From Anoplopoma fimbria (taxonomy: Eukaryota; Chordata; Actinopteri; Perciformes; Anoplopomatidae), in NCBI RefSeq assembly GCF_027596085.1, contig NC_072460.1, forward strand, positions 10,831,326 to 10,895,325: a stretch of 64,000 bases of DNA, read 5' to 3'. Position numbers and translations under genes: made by a program. Of the stretch, positions 55,383 to 64,000 are shown piece by piece (position 1 is the stretch's first letter; every line of letters starts with the position of its first letter). The notes beneath the pieces are model-generated. The model saw only the letters and a program-made list of their open reading frames with translations, was not told where the DNA came from and did no database searches.

Positions 55383-55804
55383 TATTCAGCGTTCAAATAG
55401 TCCTCAATCCTTTTTTTTTTTTTTATATTGCTTAGACATTTATTTGGTTAAAAAGGCACTTAACCAATGGCGGTGGGGGTTTGAGCGATGACACACATTA
55501 TTTGGCAGAATGATGTGGCTACTGATGTTTTAGGATTCAGTTACATAGTTTAATGGCCTTAAAATGAAAAAAAATACCAATGTTCAATTCCACTATGTTC
55601 AATTCGAATCCGAGACAAATCATAACGCAGCATAATGAGAATCTAACATTTTCAAAGAGGATCAACCATATATAAAAACACAATTGTAAGTCAATTGTTA
55701 TGATGTTTAAAAAAGAATGATCGTCTTCTAGGTAAAAAAAAAAAGAGTGTAAATTGAGACTTGTTAAATCACCTTAATATGTATAGTAACAATCTGATAC
55801 ACAC
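55383..55804. other. non-coding spacer
   Basis: AT-rich with a T16 run near 55,410 and A runs. It separates the Tc1 element from a LINE remnant; nothing else is seen. Confidence 0.55.
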
Positions 55805-56203
55805 CATCAGCTCTCTTCTTTGACTTTGAGAAGCACATCATTTTGATTGTCAACATTTAGTACAAGATTCACAGAACAGACTCCTCTGAACAACATTGAA
55901 AACAGATCGCAGGTCCTTCATTACACTCACTAAAGATGAGGCAGAACTATACATAATGGTGTTGTCTGCATACTAATACAATTCTATATAAATAATATTG
56001 CTAGACAAATTAATAACATAAATTGTAAATAAAATAGGACCCAGTATAGGCCCTTGTGGGACACAAGTGGTTGCTTCTGCAACCCAAGATGCCACAGTTT
56101 CATCCTGCTGAATCATAGGGATCTCCAATACTTGCAGATAAAAACTCAGCAAGCGTTGAACCAGGAACTTGTGACTATCCCAGCACAGCCTGGCACCTCT
56201 CAC
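55805..56203 (-). pseudogene. LINE reverse-transcriptase remnant (palm region)
   Basis: On the minus strand the frame from 56,203 holds CVPQGPILGPILFTIYVINL, the reverse-transcriptase motif before the active site of non-LTR elements. After one in-frame TAG it continues YADNTIMYSSASSL, so the catalytic YADD box reads YADN (55,961-55,972). Further on, a KMM-LFSKSK-like piece appears in a shifted frame near 55,811-55,850. Stop codon, changed catalytic box and frame breaks show that the copy is dead. Confidence 0.85.
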
Positions 56204-59001
56204 TAACCTCTAACTACTCAATTATAATGACTCTGTTTCCAGGAGTTTGGTTCCAAAGCAGCATTGGCTCCATAGCATACCACCATTAGATCAAAATGTG
56301 TAAATAATAGCTGATATTATTCCATTAGTTTTTTTATTTTGCAGTAAATTATTAAAATATTTTAAAGATTCTACAAGGCCATTAGAAATAATTGCAACTG
56401 TTGAAAGAATCCTAATTCTAGTAAATAGTATTTACACTATGTAATTAGTTTAAGTGAAGTAGGGGTTCTTCTTAAGATTGTAATAGTATGCAAATGGCTC
56501 AGATACAAATAAATATTACAATTTCCACCAAGAATTTGAGCTGTTAGATATCCAGTTTCTCATTACTGGTCCATTTTCTTGGAATAATTTGTTTTACAGA
56601 AATACATCAAGAAAAAACATTTAAAACGTATCATGTATGTGCTTGTCTAACAGTGTTACATAGGTCATTTCATCAGGACAAGACAATTGCAGAAACCTAA
56701 ACACTGTTTCCCAACATGGCATAAGCTCTTCTGACTTTATTAGAAGAAAAAAAGAAACATGCTTCACTTATTGACAAAGTTTCTTAAAGCTCAACAGTCT
56801 TCCCCTATCCAGTTCTTTGGACTGAAAATAATATGATGCTCCATCTTTCAAAGATGTACTTTTCCTAAAGCATTGTTGATTGCCCTGTGTCCATTACTTG
56901 GAAGGATTATGATAATATTCCACATTGTGCTCGGCGTGATGCACAGGAAATTCAATACTCAAAAGGTTAATGCAATCAATTAGGATGACAAAGGAGTAAA
57001 GTAAAACCCTCCTGCTCGTGGAAAAAAGAGACAGGAGAAGAGAGGGGGAGAAAAGGTATTGAAAGCTTGAATGGATCCACAGAGAGGAAAGAGGCACTTG
57101 AAACGACAGAAAAATGGCATTTATTCAACGGGTCTCGTCCAAGGCCAACTGAATGAAACACACATAGAGTCTATACACAAAGACAGAAAAATAGCTCTTA
57201 GATAGGGAATTGCATGACTCAGCACTCAACCAGTTGTAATTGAACAATAAAGGAGCAATATTTTTGTTTGAAGGTAATCAGATACCTAAGCAAAGGAAAG
57301 AAGTGCTCGGTACTAAAGGCTTGAACATCTATTCATAGTGCTCATTATGTTCTATGGACTTTTCCCCCTTTCTGAGTCAAGTTTGTCTCATCACTCCAAT
57401 CCCATGTGCATTGTTGCATGGGCTGAATATTAACAGCACGACAATTGTGTATGGGAGAGATATCTTTTGTTATTTAGATAGATGTTACAATGCTATACAA
57501 CACAAAGGAGTCTCATCATTGCAGATAAATGGATAAACTTGGATGGCGGTATTGAGCTCTACAACCATTGTAATAATCCATATTACCTTTTCAGGCTCAG
57601 TCTGTCAAAATGGTGATGTATTAATCACATTTCAGCAATCCTCCATGGCTAATGATAATGTTATGTGAGGCTGGTTGGCAATATTTCGCTAACGTCTGCA
57701 ACGCCTATTTTCTGCCGATAAGTTGTGCAAGGAGAAAAGCCTAAAACCTTGTAATCCACTTAGGTAAGGCAGTAGACTTACCTACTTCTGCAAACCCACA
57801 ACCTCATAAATCTACCTCACCTTCAAAAAAACTGCAGCAGATCCTTCATCCCACATTGTTTGTACCAAATGAAGACATGTTTCACATTTCAAATCATTGC
57901 ACAATTCAAAGAATTGTTCTCTCATTGGCCCTTATGGATACACCGTATATATCCTTAAGTCACATTCACACTTGCAAGAGCAAATAACATCATAATACAG
58001 GACCTTTGTACAGTTTCCAACCTAATTACATTTCTAACATTTTACATTTTTGTTCCTGTTTGGAGTAATATAAATGCAGAATATAAAAAACATAGATTCT
58101 TCTGCCAAACACTTTTAACTCCAGCCTCTTTATTCTACATTCCCCAACTTCCATTCTGTTCTACAATGAACAAATAAAGAGGTATGAGGACAACAAGCAC
58201 AAAAGCTAGGGTTAGGCGGTAACCAGGGCTTTATGTTTTGACCGTAAGAATTCCTCTTTTTTTCAGGGCACAACTGCAGTAATTTGACCTACAACACATT
58301 TTTCTGTTTGGGCATTTTTCGGGTCCAGCAGCCACGTCACAGAAACAATGGACCAAAATGGGCTTTGAAGTCAGCCCTGAATGAAAACGGCGGGGCTGAC
58401 ACATGAAATGCCCTCACAGTTGGGCTGCCCCCAGTCAAAAGAAAAACAAATACTTTGAATGAGAGGGGGACACGCCGCTCCTGTCTGAGCTTCCTAAGGC
58501 CCTGAGCCACCACCGGGAGGTGGGCTTTCACGATATGCCCGTAATGATGGATGGATTGGGAGGAAAGTCTATTCACATGGAGATGTTACATCATAAATAT
58601 TTACACAGGGCTGCCGTTTCCATGTAGCCTTTGCTTGTTTTGACACATTGGAAAAATTTAAAGGACAAAAAGAGGAGTGAGAAAGGTGCAAAAAATGAGA
58701 AGGTGGCTTCTCGTTTTTGTTATTATACTATACTGGGTGATACGATAATACCAAATTGAGTATCAAATATTGTTGCTCTTTTTTCTCAGTGAGACCAATT
58801 ATCTTTCCCAAGGCGAACTGTTGACTTTATTTACCTTTATCTATGACTGAATTGACTCCTATTTATTAGAGTATCATGCCCTATAACACACAAACCTTGG
58901 AAAAAACCAACAAAGCACAAAACAAAGTGACTTTCACTTACAAATCATTATCAAACACATTTCCTTGTTTTCCAGGAAAAACTACAAGTAGAAAGTAACC
59001 T

Positions 59002-59420
59002 TTAAAGGTGCTATACTTGAGATTGGGACCATTTCTATTGACTCTGAACGGATCTGAAAGGCTCCCAACATAGCGACAGCTAAGCTGGCGTCCTGCAGCT
59101 AACGATGCATAAGGCGCTAGCAGTGCAAACTACAGCCAAAGTGCCGACAGAGTTAACACAGGTTACCTGAGAGGAACCAGAGGGTGGGTGCTACGCTCTG
59201 TGAAGATGCTGTCGGTTGGGACGACATTATCAGCTGAAACCGCTGTACGAGCACAGGGCAGAGCAGTAGCTAGCCAGTGGGGCATGCACACATGCATAAA
59301 CACGCACTAAAAGCATGCACGGCCGACCCAAAGCTCAGATTACAACACACGCAAAGAGGGTGAGCTTCATTCTCTGCTCGGGTACAACTTATTCCACTAT
59401 ATCTTTATATAACAATTAGT
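59002..59420. repeat. suspected dispersed fish repeat
   Basis: The block starts TTAAAGGTGCTATACTTGAG and has a more GC-rich, gene-free body than its surroundings. The start recalls dispersed repeats with TTAA-type targets, but no matching inverted end is visible. Assigned by impression only. Confidence 0.25.
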
Positions 59421-61914
59421 TGTTTGCTGCTATATTAATGCTCATAATCCCATTTATTACAAAAACATTTTTTGCACAGCATCACATTATTTAAAAAATC
59501 TGCCTGATCTTTCACTGAGACCAAAAAGAAGTAAAAGGGGGACACCAGTGTTGTTGGTAAGCAGCCCTCCAAATTTTTGCTCAGTGAGCTCAATTAAAAG
59601 CCTTGAAGTCCCCTGAGATCGTCCCTGGAACCAATGAAAACAAATTTGGCAGTTTAATTTCCTTCCCACTGTCTATGAGAGGGACTTCGCTCTGGGTGCG
59701 CTCTCTTGACTAAGTCTGTGGGAGCCAAAAGGAGAGAGGGGATGTCATTTCAGCCTAGTGTTAGAGTCAGTCGGCCTTTATTATTAGTTGCATTAACATA
59801 TATCAAAAGCCAATTAAACTAACTGCACTCTGTTATGTTGTTGTTATGCAGTTAAACAAGGGAAGACTTAAGTTAGTGTATGTGGTCACACAGTTGACTC
59901 ATACTAAACTTTGCTTCCAAAGCCACCTGTTTGAAGAGGGCTTTTTGTGTGTGTCCGTCCATGCATCCAACTGTGGGGGGAACTTATGAGGGTAAATGTA
60001 GCTGCACTGAATCTGATCTGACGCTCTCATCCTCCTGTTGCTGTTACTTATTGTATCTATGTGGAAATCTGTGGATAGTGTCATCATCATGTTGTAGGGA
60101 GGTAAACTGAGCATGTTTCTGGCGCTCTGATTGATGCAAGGAGTGTGTCTGTGTCTGGTGTATGAGTGACACCACCAGAAACAAAGGAGTGTGGTGTAGC
60201 CCTCCGCCTCAATTCACGGCCATGCCGCCCCCCGGTGATAGTGAGGGTCTCTGGCTTGACATGAGACAGCCCACGGTGTCACTTCTGAATGTTTAGATCC
60301 CTCTTGACTAGGAGGCCAGGGGCAAGGGCTGTTGTATGCATCCTCATGACAGACTCCCACATCAGCATTGTGCTCATACCAGCTAACATCATTAGCACAG
60401 AAGGTTTCATCTCAGGGAGAGAAAAAAAAGCAACCCAGTTTCTTCAAGTCACAAGTCATTAGCGTCCTCTCGAGAGTCAAATTGTACAGAGGCAGATTTT
60501 TTATCAGCAACAAAAGGTTTTATACTCTTGTTAATTTGGTGGATGTCATCCGTACTTAGATGTCTGTGTCTAATGTCTGTTACAGTAATAAATGCCTTAT
60601 AGTGGGAAAATGATATTATTTTGTCAAGATGACAATGGGGGATCAACATAGACATAAAGCAGGCATAAAAGAATATCCAGTTATAATTAATGGGACAGCG
60701 TTACAGGGTAGATAACAGAATATGGCATACATGCTGGCACATTTATAAGAAATGATGGTGTTAAAATACATGTTTTATTAATACCAGGGAAAAGCTTATG
60801 TCATTTCAAATTGTAGCTGTTTATTTTCCAATTCTGTGTTGGTTCATTAACGTATTTTTGTATTTTAAGTACTGCAAAGCATTGTTTACCGGCTGTTTAT
60901 GTCAGAAAACTGATAAAACAGCAGTTCATATATTTCAAAAGCAGCTTATAGCTCTTGTAGTTTGGAGTCGTTGCTGCCTGGCAGGGTTTCTAATACACAG
61001 TGTTATGGGTGCATTTTACTGTATAGATCCCTCATAGCAAGAGAGAGTGAGAGAGAGACAGAGAGAACGCCGTCTTTGGAAAACAGATACATCAGTGTGC
61101 CTGCATAGTGTACGACATTGCTGTGAGTTAATCAGTTGGAAAATAAAACGGTGGGATTCTAATAAGTCATTTGTCAATTTTTACAACCCCCAGACACATT
61201 GATCCATGGGGATTAATGAAGATGCCTGATATTGTTGTAGATATGAACAGGGGAGATGGTGGGGACAGTAATCAGTCATGTTTGGGATTTGTCCTACCTC
61301 GTTTTCTCTTCCTGGGGAGTCACTCCATACGGGGGCTCACTTCATCTGAGAAAGAGAGCAAAGGATAAAACATTAAAAACCCAGACAGACACTGATTATT
61401 CCGATGTAGACGCATGCACATGCATACATGTTCTGGAGACATCCATACATTTACTCAAGTCATCTGATCTTCAGTGGTTCACATAATAGTAGAAAGTCTC
61501 CAGATGATGCAAATGGAAAATGTGTACTTTTGTGCATTCCTGTCCTTCTGATATACTGTATAAAGCTCCACATATACCAAGGCCTCACATCACAGCTGGG
61601 GGAAAGGGGTTAGCGACAGAGGGAGGGGCAACAGAGAAGCTATAGTTTGCAAAGCCCATTGAAGCCTGGGGAGCAGTCATAGAGTACAGTCAGCTATGTC
61701 CGTGCATATTTCAGCAGTTTGCCAGTAATAATTTACCAACAGCCAGTAATCCTAAAATCATACTTGGGTGAGAATAAGTAACAGCAGTTTCCTACTTCTT
61801 AGCTGAGAGCGACTCACCAGAGTCTTGACGAATAAGACATTTAAAAAATCTGTAACAAAAATGATATGACAGGAATAAAAAGGTTTCTGGATCAAACACT
61901 GCTTAGATGAAGAA

Positions 61915-61948
61915 CATAACCTACTTTGAGAGGTCAAAGTAGGTTATG
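61915..61948. other. perfect inverted repeat, 15-bp arms
   Basis: CATAACCTACTTTGA and its exact reverse complement TCAAAGTAGGTTATG are separated by GAGG. A stem with 15 perfect pairs and a 4-base loop would form on either strand. There is no T run after it and no gene next to it. Confidence 0.9.
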
Positions 61949-62825
61949 GGAGTGAATACATAGTGCTGGTTCCTTATTCATACTGTGCTAAAATGATATA
62001 AATGGCTGAAATAGAAAGTTGAAGCTTATGCCCATATGTCTTTCTCTTATATGCAGAAAAGCACAGTGCCTTATATGACATCTATTAACCCAGACACAGT
62101 GTTACCTCAGGACAGAAACCAACTTTGGCAGAACCAGTTGAGTCACTCTTAAATCCTCTCAAAAGTTTCCTAACCTTGAGAGCCCATGCATCCCCGAAAA
62201 AGTAATAATAATTCTAACCTGATCTTCCTACTTATTTTATATCTCCCCTCAGCAACCTAACTTCTTCTCAGCAACAGTGCAGTTATTAATTCATGAGGCA
62301 CTAATTAGTTCTTTGTTTAATTTTGTGTTAAACAGACTGACCGGAATGATAACGACTCGCGCTGTAGCGCTTTGGTCCCATGCCACTCCTGTTTGCTACA
62401 ACAAGGGAGCATCGTGCGACTAGCATGATGAACCCAATTCCCTTCTAAGTTGCACTTCATTAAGTCAAAATGTGACAAGGAGCTTAGAGGAAGAACTGGC
62501 AGATCTGATCATACATAACAATGCAGGCCCAGTAAGTTTGAGGGGGCTGCTGGTGCGGGAGGTGTTGTGGGGGGTAGTGGATTCCAGCATGCATGTTGAT
62601 AATTTTCTATTTTTAACCCTTGGGGGCCGTCTTTCATTTTCCTTTAATTGTTTTTGTTCAGAGCTGCAGTGTCCTCTTTTTAAATTGCAGCTCCTATCAA
62701 CTCCCCTGATCAACCCCCTGTGCAACATTGCAGGCAGACAAGTAAACAACAGGGTTGCCCTTTTCCATGATGTAGTGCAGATGCTTCAGTAAAATCTGTG
62801 ACAATTTCATCACTGCACCCACATC

Positions 62826-62826
<1 letters not shown>

Positions 62827-62897
<71 letters not shown>
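62827..62897 (+). repeat. compound (AC)6-(AT)29 microsatellite
   Basis: A short AC array passes into a pure AT array of 59 bases (62,839-62,897). AT arrays of this length easily extrude cruciforms. Confidence 0.97.
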
Positions 62898-62898
<1 letters not shown>

Positions 62899-64000
62899 TC
62901 ATGTCAGAGGTGCAGCGGTGACAATCAAAATGAACTCCAAAAGTAGTGTTTTTGTCCTCGTAAGTTGAAAAACCTGTTGAGTGAAAGCAAAGGTAACTGG
63001 CAAATGCTCGTTCATGGCCTAAGAATGCGTCAAGGTGCTTCCATCTGCCCATATTTCACATACCTTCTAAAATATGCTTTTGTAGAGAATGTATTTGAAA
63101 AATGTATTCAACGACAAACTGAAAATTGTTTTTGTTATCTATATAGCCGATGCCAAGTTTTCTCTTGAGGCTCATAATTAATTGTCCCCAAAAAGTTCAT
63201 TGCTGTCCAAGTAGCTCATACCTTACATTCAAGTATGACGTGGCAGCATTTATTTTCACTTGACGAAATTCCTGAATCTCAAGAGAAGCACACAGTGAAC
63301 TAGAATCATCGAGTTTGTACATGTGGCAGATAACACTTTCATTTGCAAACTGGGGGTCTTTTTTCGTTTCCACTGCAAATCGTCAGCTGACAAGCTCCAC
63401 TAAGATGTTTAGCCCTGTCCAAGTATCTTCCCACTGGCTGAAGATATGATGAAATCAAAAAGCAGACAAGTAATTACACTGTATAATAGGCAAGATTGGC
63501 ATTTTCAAAATCATTTTCATGTGGATGGAAATGACATCGCATAGACTATTCTGTATTCAGTGGTGCAGATAAATAAACAAGGCATGGAGAAGAAGGGGGG
63601 CATACAGAACGCACAGTACAATGGCAAGCAGGTCAGTAATTAGAAACTCTGTTTGCACAGTAATAATTTTAATATATTCATCAGGAAACAGAGCATGCCT
63701 AGCATGATAAAATCCTATCAAGGAACATATCCCGACTGCCTTAACCTTTTAAACAGGCTGGCAGCTCATTGTTGAGAACCTGAAAGAACAAAATAAATAA
63801 ATAAATTCATACATACACAGAACTTATAATAAGATGCCGTTAAACCATACCTCGTTTTTGAAATTTTAACATTACCGACTGCATTTCAGGGATACACAAT
63901 CCTTTTCTTATACTTAAATTCCTAAATGTGCTTCTTCTTTTTGACCTCCTTTATGCAAGTGTGAACAGGCAAAAGCCCTCCAACACTAAAACACGTTCAG
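62898..64000. other. non-coding region
   Basis: AT-rich with a short (AAAT)4 repeat near 63,790. No gene, transposon end or structured RNA seen. Confidence 0.55.

Larger units (their letters stand above)
56204..62826. other. non-coding region
   Basis: AT-rich, without long microsatellites. It contains a repeat-like block near 59,002-59,420 and a 15-bp perfect inverted repeat at 61,915-61,948. Short frames of 60-80 codons have no recognisable domain. Confidence 0.5.

Overview
This window looks like vertebrate nuclear DNA, most probably from a teleost fish. It has very long, pure CA/GT arrays, one almost complete Tc1-type transposon of the fish kind, and short elements that resemble common fish repeats (a hAT-type MITE, a Harbinger-like element, and a SINE/LINE 3' tail followed by an ATT array). 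I cannot name the species. There is no prokaryotic-style gene layout, no operon, no CRISPR array, and no rRNA or tRNA that I can support. Most long open frames are translations of (CA)n/(GT)n arrays or chance frames.

Layout. From 1 to about 38.3 kb the DNA is non-coding and packed with simple sequence. Ten dinucleotide arrays of 80-138 bp (CA or GT) lie between 4.8 and 38.3 kb. There is a cluster of five repeat types at 12.3-13.5 kb, a pure 23-base G run at 9.0 kb and several G-rich blocks. From 38.3 to 64 kb the character changes: no long CA array occurs, the sequence is more AT-rich, and the recognisable repeats are mostly transposon-derived. These are a Harbinger-like element (42.9-43.9 kb), a SINE/LINE 3' end (50.3 kb), a LINE remnant (52.9-53.5 kb), the Tc1 element (53,751-55,380) and a second LINE remnant (55.8-56.2 kb).

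The only gene I can identify firmly is the Tc1 transposase. It is broken by one frameshift in a T run, but all three acidic catalytic residues and the terminal IR/DR repeats remain. I found no host gene I recognise. The window is best read as a gene desert or as very large introns of a regulatory gene. Several AT-rich, homeodomain-motif-rich blocks look like conserved non-coding elements, but conservation cannot be seen from one sequence. Two short minus-strand segments look exon-like: 41,093-41,155, a possible alternative first exon with a strong donor site, and 19,590-19,670, a possible terminal exon with acceptor, stop and poly(A) signal. If both are real, one minus-strand gene could span the middle of the window. 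That is inference.
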